Part shown: positions 1-11,522 of the stretch, one piece after another
Layout: each line of letters starts with the position of its first letter
How positions within the stretch are numbered: position 1 is the stretch's first letter
Assembly (NCBI GenBank): GCA_024500155.1
Contig: CM044869.1
Span: 37,697,398-37,761,397, forward strand
DNA: 64,000 bases
Origin: Chenopodium formosanum
Lineage: Eukaryota > Streptophyta > Magnoliopsida > Caryophyllales > Amaranthaceae
Direction: 5' to 3'
Translations under genes and position numbers: made by a program
The notes under the pieces: model-generated
What the model was told of the DNA's origin: nothing
The model's input: only the letters and a program-made list of their open reading frames with translations
The model's database searches: none

Positions 1-348
1 AGTACAAGTATTAGTAGCATAGAAAAAATGTGTTCCTCGTCATGTCATTAATATGTTTTATTTTTGCTCGCGGTAATTGTAGCCTCTCGGGAGAATCAAT
101 GACTGCATCTTTGATGGCTAGTACATTCGAGAATTCTTAGTTGGCTAGTTGTAAATAGCCCCGAACAAAAGATTATCCCGTACCTACACCGAGGTATTGA
201 CAGAGATTTTCAAATAGCGCAGAATAGAATGAGAATGTGATACGACGAGATAGAAAAAAAAACAGGGAAGGGGTCACTCACTTACCTACTCTTAACGGTC
301 AAAGCGAGCCCCCTCATTCTGAATTAAAGAATGAAGAATGAATCCAAT
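1..348. other. Plastid inverted-repeat spacer upstream of trnN
   Basis: No gene is visible. The sequence resembles the conserved plastid spacer between trnR-ACG and trnN-GUU. It is the leftmost part of the plastid insertion. Confidence 0.6.
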
Positions 349-420
349 CTCCCCAAGTAGGATTCGAACCTACAACCAATCAGTTAACAGCCGACCGCTC
401 TACCACTGAGCTGCTGAGGA
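349..420 (-). tRNA. trnN-GUU: trnN-GUU, plastid-derived
   Basis: A 72-nt tRNA-Asn with a complete cloverleaf and GUU anticodon in the loop. Acceptor, D, anticodon and T arms are all recognisable. The near-universal U8 appears as C (5' arm reads TCCTCAGC where TCCTCAGT is usual), a change that should weaken tertiary folding and fits lack of selection. It is a nuclear copy, so organellar function is not expected. Confidence 0.93.
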
Positions 421-737
421 ACAACGGGAGACTCGATCTGATAGAGTTCAATTCCCGTTCTCAAACCATGACCAATATGAGCTCGAAGCTTCTTTCGTAA
501 CTCCCGGAACTTCTTCGTAGTGGCTCCCTTCCATGCCTCATTTAATAGGGAACCTCAAAGTGGCTCTATTTCATTATTTTCCATCCATATCCCAATTCCA
601 TTCATTTAATATCCCTTTGGTGTCATCAACATAAGAGATGTGGGTTCTAGTCTATCTCTTTCCTATATATGGAAAGTTAAAAAATCATCATATAATAATC
701 CAGAAATTGCAATACAAAAGAAAAAGGGAGGTTTGTG

Positions 738-2155
738 ATGATTTTTCAATCTTTTCTACTAGGTAATCTAGTATCCTTATGCATGAAGATAATCAATTCG
801 GTCGTTGTGGTTGGACTCTATTATGGATTTCTCACCACATTCTCCATAGGGCCCTCTTATCTCTTCCTTCTCTGAACTCAGGTTATGGAAGAAGGAGAAG
901 AAGGAATCGAGAAGAAGGTATCAGCAACAACTGGTTTTATTATGGGACAGCTCATGATGTTCATATCGATCTATTATACGCCCCTGCATCTAGCATTGGG
1001 TAGACCTCATACAATAATTGTCCTAGCTCTACCCTATCTTTTGTTTCATTTCTTCTGGAACAATCACAAACACTTTTTTGATTATGGATCGACTAGCAGA
1101 AATTCAATGCGTAATCTCAGCATTCAATGTGTATTCCTGAATAATCTCATTTTTCAACTATTCAACTATTTCATTTTACCAAGTTCAATGTTAGCCCGAT
1201 TAGTCAACATTTATATGTTTCGATGCAACAACAAGATGCTATTTGTAACAAGTAGTTTTGTTGGTTGGTTAATTGGTCACATTTTATTCATGAAATGGGT
1301 TGGGTTGGTATTAGTCTGGATACAGCAAAATAATTCTATTAGATCTAATAAGTACCTTGTGTCAAAATTGAGAAATTCTATGGCTCGAATCTATAGTATT
1401 CTCTTATTTATTACCTGTGTCTACTATTTAGGCAGAATGCCGTCACCTATTTTTACTAAGAAACTGAACGAAACTCCAGAAACAAAATAAAGTGAGGAAG
1501 AAACAGATGTAGAAATAGAAAAAATTTTCGAAACAAAAGAGACTAAATAGGAATAAGAGGGATTCACTGAAGAAGATCCTTCTCCTTCCCTTTTTTCGGA
1601 AGAAAAGAAGGATCCGGACAAAATCAAAATGGATGAAATGGGAAAGATCCGAGTGAATGGAAAGGACAAAACAAAGGATGAATTTCACTTGCACTTAAAA
1701 GAAGCATGCTATAAAAATAGTCTAACTTCTTATTCTGGGAATCAAGATATTTCGATGTTCGAAATACTTAAAGAAGAAAATAAAAACCTATTCTGGTTTC
1801 AAAAACCCCTTCTTTTTCTTCTTTTTGATTATAAAGTTGGAATCGTCTAACGCGATATATAAAAAGCAATCGATTTGAAAATGCGGTAAGAAATGAAATG
1901 ACACAATATTTTTTTTATACATGTCAAAATGATGGAAAACAAAGAATTTCTTTTACATATCCACCTAGTTTATCCATTTTCTGGGAAATAATAAAAAGAA
2001 AGATTTCTTTGGCTACAACAGAAAAATTCTTATATGATGATGAACTATACAATTATTGGATTTATACGAACGAACAAAAAAAAATAGCTTAATCAATGAA
2101 TTTGCTAATAGAATTACAGTTCTAGACAAAGAAATAAAATTGATACATAAAAAAA
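738..2155 (+). pseudogene. ycf1: ycf1 5' fragment (TIC214), decayed plastid copy
   Basis: The frame starts with ATG at 738 and encodes the hydrophobic N-terminal region of Ycf1/TIC214, a proposed inner-envelope translocon subunit. Recognisable stretches include GQLMMFISIYYTPLHLALG and FNYFILPSSMLARLVNIYMF. An in-frame TGA at 873 (ancestral CGA likely) interrupts it, after which the same frame stays open to a stop at 1488. Downstream, more ycf1 sequence continues in broken frames through about 2150. In plastomes this is the partial ycf1 at the inverted repeat/single-copy border, which agrees with trnN on one side and ndhF on the other. The 317 bases before it are plastid spacer with no gene. 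Confidence 0.9.
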
Positions 2156-4368
2156 AATAAAAATAAAAAAAAAAAAACCAAAAAAGATAAGAGGAGATTC
2201 GCCCGCCCCCTACATATTTGATACTCTCGCCTACAAAAAAGCTTGTAACACCAAAACCATTCGGAATTCCATCAATTATTTGTCTATCAAAAAATGAAAC
2301 TAGTTCAGCCAAACCTCTTACACCCTTAATTAAAAAAATTTCGTAAAAAGCATCGATATAACCATGGTTAGCAGACCAATTATATATGATATTTATCATT
2401 TTGTCCCCCAAAATATGTTTTTGCCCTCTTTTATCAAATAAATTAATTAAGTCAAACTTTTTTAACGATGAATAAGCGAGTTTACAAAACAAAAAGGCTA
2501 TAAATATTCCAAAAAAAGCTATACTAACGGAAAAAGTTGCATTTATCAAAAATTCATACCAGTCAACAGAATTTTTGGAATTTGAATCTAAAAGATTCAT
2601 AGATGAGGTTAACCATTTAGTTAATATATCCAAAGCAATTCCTTCTTGATTGAATGGAATTCCTATGATTCCAATGAAGAAAGTAAACAGAATCAATAAA
2701 ATCAGCGGAAATAACATAGTATTATCAGATTCATGAGGATAGGTAGAAATATTCTTATTGTCAAAATCAATAATAGTAATAAAATATCGACGCATTTTTC
2801 TTAAATTTCCATTAATTATATTTTGGTATGGTTTTTTCGAAAAAAAAGAAACCCTTTCCTTCTTATTCATTGTTAATAAGGTTAATAAAAGAAATTTTTG
2901 ATTAATGCTTTTCAATCCTACTTGACCCCATAAAGATATTGAATAAAAAGAACTGGGTTTTTTTTTTCCACTGTAATTTTAAAATAAAAAAAAAGCGGTT
3001 AAATGTCCTTCAAACGTAAGTAAATAGATTCTAAACATATAAAAAGCGGTTAATCCGGCTGTGAAATAAGCTATTATTGCAAAAATTGGTGAATACATCC
3101 AACTATCATTAAGAATTTCGTCTTTGGACCAAAAACAAGCAAGAGGCGGGATACCATAAAGCGAAAGTGTACCTATTAAAAAAGAGGTTTTTGTAATTGG
3201 TACATGTTTTGTTAAACCCAACATAAGAACCATATTCTGACTTTTTTCCAGAGAATATCCAACAATAGTTTTCGTTGAATGAATAAGAGATCCAGATCTA
3301 GAAACAATAATGCTTTTGAATAAGCATGAGTAATCAAATGAAATAAAGCAGCTCGATAAGAACTTATACCTAGAACTAACATCATATAACCCAACTGAGA
3401 CATTGTAGAATAAGCTAAACTTATCTTAATGTCTTTTTGAGCAAGAGCTAAGGTTCCTCCTAGTAGTACTGTTATTATACCTATAAAAGAAATTCCATAC
3501 ATTATGGAAGGTAGAATTAGGAAAAAAGGCAGCAGTCGAGCAACTAAAAAAATTCCCGCGGCGACCATGGTAGCAGCATGGATGAGAGCTGAAGTAAGAG
3601 TAGGCCCCTCCCTAGCATCAGGTAACCAACATGAAGGGGAAATTGGTCCGATTTAGCAACTGCACCGGCAAATAACAAGAAAGCACATAAAATACAAAAC
3701 AAGGAATTCACCTCGTTATTATTAATTAAATTTTTGAATATTTCAAACAAATCTCGAAACTCAAAACTGCCTGTTATCCAATAAAAACCTAAAATTCCTA
3801 ATAATAAGCCAAAATCTCCTACACGATTAGTCACAAACTCTTTTTGACAAGCATTTTCGGCAATTGGGCGTGTGAACCTAAAACCTATTAATAGATACGA
3901 GCACATTCCAACTAATTCCCAAAAAATATAAATTTGTGTTAAATTCGAACTAGTAACTAATCCTAGCATAGAAGTATTGAAAAAACTCATATATGAAAAA
4001 AATCTCAAATATCCTTGATCATGAGACATATAATTATCACTATAAAAAAGAAACAGAATTGCAACAGTAGTTATTAACATTGACATAATAGAAGTAAGTG
4101 GATCAATTAAGTAGCCAAATTCTAAAGAAAAATCATTATTAATCGTCCAAGACCATAAATATTGATAAATAAAATTATTTATTTGTTGAATAGCCAGCTT
4201 CATGGAAAAAAGCATGACTATACTTAATAACAAAATACTCGAAAAATCCCATATACGTCGAAGATTTTTTGTTGCCATTGGAAAAAAGAAAAGTCTAGAT
4301 CCTATTAACAAGGGAACTAGAAGTGGAAGGAAAGGTATAATCCATGCATATTGGTATATATGTTCTAT
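2150..4368 (-). pseudogene. ndhF: ndhF, decayed plastid copy (NDH subunit 5)
   Basis: NdhF is a large membrane subunit of the plastid NADH dehydrogenase-like complex. The N-terminal half (from 4368 to about 3600) contains NNDFSLEFGYLIDPLTSIMS and IYIFWELVGMCSYLLIGF. Then come the central MVAAGIFLVARLLPFF and ALFHLITHAYSKALLFL segments, ITKTSFLIGTLSLYGIPPLA, and the C-terminal YIDAFYEIFLIKGVRGLAEL. These lie in several frames, with breaks near 3600, 3240 and 2950. The expected start ATG reads ATA at 4366-4368. The C-terminal frame runs into poly-T and on into antisense ycf1 without its own stop, so the end is approximate. Confidence 0.93.
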
Positions 4369-5325
4369 AATATACTGGAATAGAAAATTTTTCTATTTAA
4401 TTAATTTAAATTATTTTGTTTACCATTCACTAGCTCTTGTCTCTTTTGAAAGAAGTCAGTCAATAAACAGAACTTTTTGAAGCCTATGAAGTAGGAAACT
4501 AAAAGAAATTTCCCTTTTATTTCCATTTCAGTTATTTCAAATATATATTTAAAACTTAAAACATCCAAATTCAACTAAAAAAGACTATGAATCAAAAAAT
4601 CGACTAAATATCTACTAAAGTCAATAATGAAAAAAATCAATTTGTTATTAATTAAAATAATAAATTGATTCTGTAGTTTATTTCGAATTATTACCTCATT
4701 TTTTGCAAAATGGTTTAATTGTCTTTCATTCCAACCAAAACTGTAGAAAAAAGTCTATTTTAGTAATTATTTCTTTTTTTCGATATTCTTTTTTAGAATA
4801 TCTGTTACTTTACTTTTAGTTTCTATAACATAGAATAAAAAAAATGCCTCAAATTATAGATCTTTTAAAAAAATTCATTTATTGTAATCATTTCACTTTG
4901 CAATGAAATAAATAAAAAAATTTCAATTAAGATTAGGGGTGCATCAAATTTTGAATGTGATTTATCACGTACATCGAAATTGAATCCAACACATCAAAAA
5001 TAAACAGGGATATAACTCGAAATTAGTATTCATTATGAAATTTTAATTAATCTTACTCGATTTCATACGAATTTTTGTATGGACATTCTAGGAAGGAGAA
5101 TTTTGAGTTTCTCCTAATCGAATATTTTCAATTATTTCTATCGAAATATAGAAAATTTATTTCTAGTTTCTATTTATAGTTATCCTTTTCAATTTATTTT
5201 ATAAAAAAAAATATCACCTAGAATCTAAATACATAGATAATTAATAGAAAATACGGATTCATTTGAACAATAGATGTCTTTCACATCCAACTATAACACT
5301 GAATAATGAATTTTTTCAATTTTAA
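4369..5325. other. Plastid spacer ndhF-rpl32
   Basis: Very AT-rich, non-coding. It lies between the divergent ndhF and rpl32 genes, a long variable spacer in most plastomes. No further gene is seen. Confidence 0.7.
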
Positions 5326-5478
5326 ATGGCAGTTCCAAAAAAACGTACTTCGATTTACAAAAAGCGTATTCGTAAAAATATTTGGAAAAAAGGGGGGTAT
5401 TGGGCGGCATTTAGAGCCTTTTCGTTAGCAAAATCTCTTTCTACCGGGAATTTGAAAAGTTTTTTTGTACGAAATTAA
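5326..5478 (+). CDS. rpl32: rpl32, plastid ribosomal protein L32 copy with open frame
   Basis: The 50-codon frame begins MAVPKKRTSIYKKRIRKNIW and ends SFFVRN before TAA. It is strongly basic, as expected for bL32, and of about the usual plastid length (50-60 residues). The start is fixed by the conserved MAVPKKR. The frame is uninterrupted, yet it sits in a decayed plastid insertion with no nuclear promoter or transit peptide visible, so it is probably an undamaged relic rather than an expressed gene. Flanks are long AT-rich spacers. Confidence 0.9.
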   Translation: MAVPKKRTSIYKKRIRKNIWKKGGYWAAFRAFSLAKSLSTGNLKSFFVRN

Positions 5479-6573
5479 GTAATCAAACCTTGCAATAAGC
5501 GAAATTGACTCGACTAAAAAAAATGGTAACAAATTCGAAATAACTCCATTTTTCGTTTAGAATCAAAAAATCGAAAATAAAGGATTTAGGGAGGTTTGTA
5601 TTTATAAATTACTTTTTTTTTAACTAGATAATTTTGTAACTTTTTCTTATGATATGAAGAATAAGAAATCTTATGATAACACTAACATAGTAATTTATGT
5701 TTTTTGTTGAAAAACTCTCGATATATAATCTATATATCGAAGACTTCATCAACTTCCTTTTTTATTATAGTTTATTACTAAAAAGATAAAAGATGGGAAT
5801 TTTTTTCCCCATCAACCTATTTTTTTTTGTCAAAAAAAAATGAAAAGTTTTCTCGACTTATAGAATTAGTAGATTTTATAAAAAAAAAAAGGGCAAATCA
5901 AAAACAACAACGGTTAAACTTTAACTTACAAAAGCATTATTTCTCGAAATTACTTTATTATAGTCCGATTTAAATCAATCAAAAAATCCTTTTGTTTTTT
6001 TAGACGCAAATTTTTTTTACTACGTTTCCATAGGGATCAAAACTTTTTTATATGAAATATTGGATTCAATACTTAAGAAGAAAAATTTTACTAATTAATT
6101 GCTTTTTTGGATAAAAAAAACTATCCATGTACAGAAAAGAAAGTCCCTCGATCTTGTGTTGAAATTGAGAGCTAAAATATTCGATTTTTTATGTATTGAA
6201 AGGGTCTATGTATTTGTTATTTTTGAAATCCGCTAAAAAAATTCATTTATCATTACTAACTGAAAAGAAAATGAGAAAGAACTTTGTTGAGGTCTATCCT
6301 GGGATGAAAGGAAGAATTTTCTAGTTAGAGAGGTTTCAGTTCATGAAAACATAACTTACATGAGAGTCCATTGACAGATTAAAGCAGTCTTATGAAAAAA
6401 AAATTCACGAAAAATAACAAAAAACCTTAAGTAATATATACTTATTACTATGAATATGAACCATTTCAATTCGTGAATAAAAAATAATTTGCAAACCAAA
6501 CTGGTTCGAAAAAAATGTTGGATTGAATTAATCTCGACGATTGACTAAAAACGGTTATTATGATTTCAAACAA
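5479..6573. other. Plastid spacer rpl32-trnL
   Basis: AT-rich non-coding sequence between rpl32 and trnL-UAG, corresponding to the variable spacer of that name. No gene or strong repeat is seen. Confidence 0.7.
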
Positions 6574-6653
6574 GCCACTATGGTGAAATCGGTAGACACG
6601 CTGCTCTTAGGAAGCAGTGCGAGAGCATCTCGGTTCGAGTTCGAGTGGCGGCA
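6574..6653 (+). tRNA. trnL-UAG: trnL-UAG, plastid-derived
   Basis: An 80-nt class II tRNA-Leu with UAG anticodon in loop CTCTTAGG and a long variable arm. Two positions look like transitions from the usual plastid sequence: the acceptor begins GCCAC where GCCGC is normal (G to A), disrupting one acceptor pair, and the T-loop region has TTC for TCC (C to T). Both match methylation-linked decay. Confidence 0.93.
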
Positions 6654-6786
6654 TGCCATCTTACAAATTCTCACAAAATTTCAAAAGTCCTATAACCTAA
6701 AATAAATAATGAAAATGAAATAATTTTATTTTGTTAATTTCCGTTCCATAATTTATAATTGAAGGATTTTTTTTTATATATTCTAT

Positions 6787-7758
6787 ATGATATTATCAAC
6801 TTTAGAGCAGATTTTTACTCATATTTCCTTTTCGATGGTTTCCACAGTAATTATACTCCATTTGATAACTTTATTCGTCAATGAAATAGTAGGACTATAT
6901 AATTCATTAGAAAAAGGCATGATAGTTACTTTTTTGTCTATAATAGGATTATTAGTTACTCGTTGGGTTTATTGGAAGCATTTGCCATTAAGTGATCTAT
7001 ATGAATCATTAATATTCCTTTCTTGGAGTTTCTACCTTATTTATATGATTCCCCTTTTTAAAAAAAAATAGAAAAACTCTTTAACTACAATAACCGCACC
7101 AAGTGCTATTTTTACCCAAGGATTCACTACATCGGGTCTCTTAACTGAAATGGATCAATTCGGAATATTAGTACCCGCTCTCCAATCCCAGTGGTTGATG
7201 ATGCATGTAAGTATGATGGTATTGGGTTATGCAGCTCTTTTATTCGGATCATTATTATCTGTAACACTTCTAATCATTCTATTTCAAAAAGATATTATAA
7301 GGATTTTTGATAAACGAAACCTTTTATTAAATGAGTTATTTTTCTTCAGTGAGGTTCAATACATAAATGTAAAAGGAAATATTGTACAAAATGTTTCGCC
7401 CTCCTCTGTTCGAAATTATTACAGGTCCCAATTGATTGAACAACTGGATCATTGGAGTTATGGTGTTATTAGTCTACAATTTCTCTTTTTAACCATAGGT
7501 ATTCTTTCAGGAGCAGTATGGGCCAATGAGGCATGGGGATCATATTGGAATTGGGACCCAAAGGAAACTTGGGCATTTATTACTTGGACCATATTTGCAA
7601 TTTATTTACATATTCGAACAAATAAAAATTTTCGCGGTGCAAATTCTGCAATTGTGGCTTTTATAGGCTTTCTTATAATTTGGATATGCTATTTTGGGGT
7701 TAATCTATTAGGAATAGGGCTACATAGTTATGGCTCATTTACATTAACGCTTAATTAA
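6787..7758 (+). pseudogene. ccsA: ccsA, cytochrome c biogenesis protein with one premature stop
   Basis: CcsA is a thylakoid membrane protein for heme attachment to c-type cytochromes in System II. The frame is 324 codons, near the family's usual length, and is open except for one in-frame TAG at 7069-7071 inside an A-rich run; both halves share the same frame. The heme-handling tryptophan-rich signature WGSYWNWDPKETWAFITW is intact, as are several membrane helices and the C-terminal NLLGIGLHSYGSF. The gene sits downstream of trnL-UAG and convergent with ndhD, as in plastomes. Confidence 0.94.
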
Positions 7759-7823
7759 ATGGAAGAAAGGACCTTATGAATACAGATTATAGTACAAGTC
7801 ATAAGCAGGTCTCTTAGAAACAG

Positions 7824-7861
7824 GTGAGAACCATTTAAATCATGATTTAAATGGTTCTCAC
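7824..7861. terminator. Perfect 38-nt palindrome between convergent ccsA and ndhD
   Basis: The two halves GTGAGAACCATTTAAATCA and its exact reverse complement abut without spacer. Inverted repeats of this kind at plastid 3' ends stabilise transcripts. It lies in the convergent gap and could form a hairpin on either strand. It has no mismatch although neighbouring genes have decayed. Confidence 0.75.
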
Positions 7862-8097
7862 AAACATCAAAAATGCCTGATTCGAATTCCAATTTTGTCT
7901 TGCTTCGTCTTATGTAAAGAAGACTACTTTTTGCATTTCATTAAATGAAAGGAAATCTATCTATAAAAATAATTGGATAAAATAGCTTCTACTTTTTCAA
8001 CGGATAATGAGAGAATGAAATCCGGGTAAATACCAATACCTATTACTGGTAAAAAGATAGCAGTCGAAACAAACAACTCTCGCGGCCAAGAATTTTA

Positions 8098-8099
<2 letters not shown>

Positions 8100-8131
<32 letters not shown>
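8100..8131 (+). repeat. Poly-A tract of 32 inside ndhD copy
   Basis: An uninterrupted run of A (T in the ndhD sense) replaces a short part of the ndhD coding sequence near its 3' end. It shifts the frame. Confidence 0.9.
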
Positions 8132-8132
<1 letters not shown>

Positions 8133-9016
8133 CAGTTGGAAATGTTAAATAATTTATATCCATAGAACATTTGACGTGACATAGATAATGAATAAATAGG
8201 AGTTAATATGATTCCAATTGCCATTCCAAAAGTAATTAGTATTTTTGGTATTAAAAGATATTTTTGGCTAGTAACTAGTCCAAAAAATACTATTAATTCC
8301 GCAATGAAACCACTCATGCCAGGTAATGCAAGAGATGCCATTGAAAAGCTACTGAAGAGTGTGAATATTTTTGGCATTGGAATCGCTATTCCACCCATTT
8401 CATAGAGAAAAACAAGGCGTATTCAATCGTAACTAGTTCCCGCAAAGAAAAAAAGCGCAGCACCAATAAATCCATGCGAAATTATTTGTAAAATGGCCCC
8501 ATTAAGGCCGGTATTAGTTATAGAACTAATTCCTATAATTATGAAACCTATGTGAGATACGGAAGAATAAGCTATTCTTGTTTTTAAATTACGTTGCCCA
8601 GGAGATGTTGAAGCTGCATAGATTATTTGTATTGTGCCTATTATCATCAACGAAGGAGAAAATATAGAATGAGCGTGAGGTAATAATTCCATATTGATCC
8701 GAACCAATCCATACGCTCCCATTTTTAATAAGATTCCGGCTAGCAACATACAAGTACTATAATGTGCTTCTCCGTGGGTATCGGGTAACCATGTATGTAA
8801 AGGTATAATCGGTAATTTGACAGCAAACACAATAAAAAATCCAATATGGAATATTATTTATAATGACATAGGATACGATTGATTAACTAATATTTCGAAA
8901 TTTAATGTTGGTTCATTGGAACCATATAAACCAACACCCAGAACTCCCATTAATAGAAAAATAAAACCCATTGGAGAATACAAAATAAATTTAGTAGCGG
9001 AGTAAAGACGTTTCTT

Positions 9017-9030
9017 CCCCCCCCCCCCCC
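9017..9030 (+). repeat. Poly-C tract of 14 inside ndhD copy
   Basis: Homopolymer lying where ndhD normally encodes a short GGKK stretch; the expansion disrupts the frame. Confidence 0.85.
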
Positions 9031-9627
9031 AACATGGATAAAAGTAGATAAATAGGAATTAATTCTACTTCCCAAATTATGAAAAACAATAAAAGATCTC
9101 GGGATGAAAATAATCCTATTTGAACACTGTACTTTGCTAACATCAAGAAATGGAATAATCGAGAATCTCGAGTAACTGGCCAAGTAGCTAGAGTAGCTAA
9201 AGTCGTAATGAATCATGTTAGTAAAACAGGTCCTATCGAAAGTCCATCGATTCCTAATCGCCAATTGAAATCAAAAAACTTGATCCATTTATAATCTTCG
9301 GCCAGTTGGATTAATGGATCATCCGGTTGGAAATGATAACAAAATGAATAAGTTATTAGAAGGAGCTCTAAAACCGAAATGCATATAGTATACCACCTTA
9401 TAATCTTATCCCCTCTCTGAGGAAATACGAATATTAAAGAACCTGCAAATATGAGCAAAATTACAAGTGTTGTTAGCCAGGGAAAATAATTCGTGGTAAA
9501 GACAAGATATACTTGGACAAAAAACCTGTAACCCAAAAGAAATAAATTTCGTTTTTGGTACGGATTTTTGTCGGTAAAAAAAATCCAAATAGAATAAATG
9601 GATTCAAATGGAATTTTCTGAACTATA

Positions 9628-9873
9628 TCAATAACCTAGACCCATACTGCGAGTGGTTTCATGCCATAGATAAACTCGAACGCTTAAAAAATCCGTTGGA
9701 CAAGCAGATTCACATCTCTTACAACCGACACAGTCTTCTGTTCTTGGAGCAGAAGCTATTTGTTTCGCTTTACATTCATCCCATGGTATCATTTCTAATA
9801 CATCTGTGGGAAAAGCTCGTACACATTGAGTACACCCTATACATGTATCATAAATTTTAACTGAATGTGACAT
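9628..9873 (-). CDS. psaC: psaC, photosystem I iron-sulfur subunit copy lacking one cluster cysteine
   Basis: An 81-residue open frame of the exact PsaC length. PsaC carries the terminal 4Fe-4S clusters FA and FB on the stromal face of photosystem I. The first motif reads CIGCTQCVRAF, so the fourth cysteine (residue 21) is Phe; the second, CVGCKRCESACPTD, is complete. Two further departures from the nearly invariant family sequence are Glu33 for Gly and Gly80 for Ala. The frame therefore survives by chance in a non-functional copy. Neighbours are ndhD and ndhE on the same strand, as in plastids. Confidence 0.95.
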   Translation of the reverse strand: MSHSVKIYDTCIGCTQCVRAFPTDVLEMIPWDECKAKQIASAPRTEDCVGCKRCESACPTDFLSVRVYLWHETTRSMGLGY

Positions 9874-10162
9874 TGGGTCTAGAATTTTTTTTCACTTGAT
9901 TAATTTTCGATCTAGTTCTAGTAAAATAAATGAAATACGTATTCAAATACTAGACGAATCAATAATTTCCCAGAATTTCTGGAATAAACCTATTTCTGGA
10001 TAGGAATGGAAAAGAGATCCAAAATACTTTGATTTAATACACTTTATGAAAGTATATCTTAAGGTGCAAGATCTAGTAATCTAATTTGAATTGCTGAATA
10101 TTCAAATTTTAATTTCTAAAATATAATTTGTGAAAATCCTAATAAAATTAAAAAAAGAAATA

Positions 10163-10468
10163 CTATTTATTTAATAAATTCGATTGATTGATACGAGTTG
10201 ATTTTCTGTTACGATAAATTGAAGAAACAATAGCCAGTCCAATAGCTGCTTCAACGGCTGCAATGGCTATAACAAAAATTGAGAAAATGGTTCCTTTTAA
10301 TTGGCTATTATCAAAAAAATCAGAAAATGTTACAAAATTTAGATTAACTGCATTCAATATAAGTTCAAGACACATAAGAGCTCGAACCAAATTGCGGCTC
10401 GTGACTAATCCATAAATCCCGATAGAAAATAAAAAAATACTCAAAACAAGTACATGCTCGAGTATCAT
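10163..10468 (-). CDS. ndhE: ndhE, NDH subunit 4L copy, open frame
   Basis: A 101-residue frame of normal length beginning MILEHVLVLSIFLFSIGIYG, with three hydrophobic helices and the conserved ALMCLELILNAVN and RKSTRINQSNLLNK. NdhE is the small NuoK-like membrane subunit of the plastid NDH complex. No stop or frameshift is seen. It lies between psaC and ndhG in the usual plastid operon order. It is a relic within the nuclear insertion and is not expected to be expressed there. Confidence 0.94.
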   Translation of the reverse strand: MILEHVLVLSIFLFSIGIYGLVTSRNLVRALMCLELILNAVNLNFVTFSDFFDNSQLKGTIFSIFVIAIAAVEAAIGLAIVSSIYRNRKSTRINQSNLLNK

Positions 10469-10680
10469 TGACCAACCCCTTATGAATCATGATTCATTTC
10501 TATATGAACAACAATTAAACTACTTTGATTGACTAGAAGATAGCAACTTAAGTTATAATTAAGAACAAAAACTAGGCTAATAAAAAAAAATTGAACTAAA
10601 AGTTTCGAAAGCAATTCATGAATGAAAATGCAAAAAATAGACTTTTTATTTGGATTACTCGTTTTAAAAAAGACATATTA

Positions 10681-11211
10681 TTATTGACGAGACACGTCAA
10701 TTGCACCTATTAAAGCAACTAAAAGAATTATGGAAATGAGTTCAAATGGAATAAAAAAATCGGTTGATAAATGAATTCCAATTTGTTGACTAGCATTTAT
10801 CAAATCTTGTTCTAGAATCTGGTTTGATTTTGTAGTCCAAATAATACCATAACAAGACGTATTTATAATATTAATAATTAATGAAACAAAAAGACTTATA
10901 CAAACCAATGAAGTAACCCCGTCCCCAACAGTCCACAAATGAAACTTTTTGTTATATTCTGGGCCATTCATGAACATTACAGAAAATATGATTAATACAT
11001 TTATAGCTCCCACATACATAAAGAGTTGTGCAGAAGCTACAAAATGGGAGTTTGCTAGAATATAGAATAAAGATATACACACAAGAACCAATCCCAATGA
11101 AAAGGCCGAAAAAATGGGATTGGTAAATAATACCACTCTTAGCCCCCCTAATATAAGACCCAACCCCAAAAAAATTAAAAGAAAATCATGTATTGGTCCA
11201 GGTAAATCCAT
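10681..11211 (-). CDS. ndhG: ndhG, NDH subunit 6 copy, open frame
   Basis: A 176-residue frame, the usual length, from MDLPGPIHDFLLIFLGLGLI to VALIGAIDVSRQ. NdhG is the NuoJ-like membrane subunit of the plastid NDH complex. The conserved AQLFMYVGAINVLIIFSVMF is intact and no frame-breaking lesion is seen, in contrast with ndhI, ndhA and ndhH upstream. The roughly 310 bases between it and ndhI are plastid spacer. Confidence 0.94.
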   Translation of the reverse strand: MDLPGPIHDFLLIFLGLGLILGGLRVVLFTNPIFSAFSLGLVLVCISLFYILANSHFVASAQLFMYVGAINVLIIFSVMFMNGPEYNKKFHLWTVGDGVTSLVCISLFVSLIINIINTSCYGIIWTTKSNQILEQDLINASQQIGIHLSTDFFIPFELISIILLVALIGAIDVSRQ

Positions 11212-11522
11212 TATATATAAAATAAGAGATAAAAAAATCGGAATGTTTCATGATCTTATTAATGTGAACAGGAAAAAGAAGTTTATGCGCTCCTAATTGG
11301 TAAATCCTAACGTGTATGACTTGATGTGAATAAAGTAAAGTTATTGGGCCTTTCACATTCTTTTTTAGCGGAAAAGGTAGTTACTCTTTAAAATCATTGG
11401 AGTAAATCAATTTTAAATACTACTAAAGTTGCGATTTTCACCAATAAATAAGAATAATAAGAATTTCTAGTTATTGAACAAGAATAAAAAATAGCTTTGA
11501 TTTAATAGGTGGAAATTGCACT

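Larger units (their letters stand above)
7957..9494 (-). pseudogene. ndhD: ndhD, decayed plastid copy (NDH subunit 4)
   Basis: The gene starts with ACG at 9492-9494 followed by NYFPWLT; in most plastids this ACG is edited to AUG, so this copy has no DNA-level start. Conserved blocks are RLGIDGLSIGPVLLT, IPLHTWLPDTHGEAHYSTCM, GISSITNTGLNGAILQIISH, LALPGMSGFIAELIVFFG and the C-terminal SNYFYR before TAG. Breaks include TGA after VLLT (near 9220), a frameshift at a 14-C tract (9017-9030) and another at a 32-A tract (8100-8131). NdhD is a proton-pumping-type membrane subunit of the plastid NDH complex. Confidence 0.94.

Noticed and set aside
1424..1694. Minus-strand frames over the ycf1 copy
   Set aside because: Antisense shadows of ycf1 with low-complexity Ser/Phe content.
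8950..9264. 104-codon minus-strand frame in ndhD
   Set aside because: Out of frame with ndhD; created by the poly-C tract and matching no known protein.
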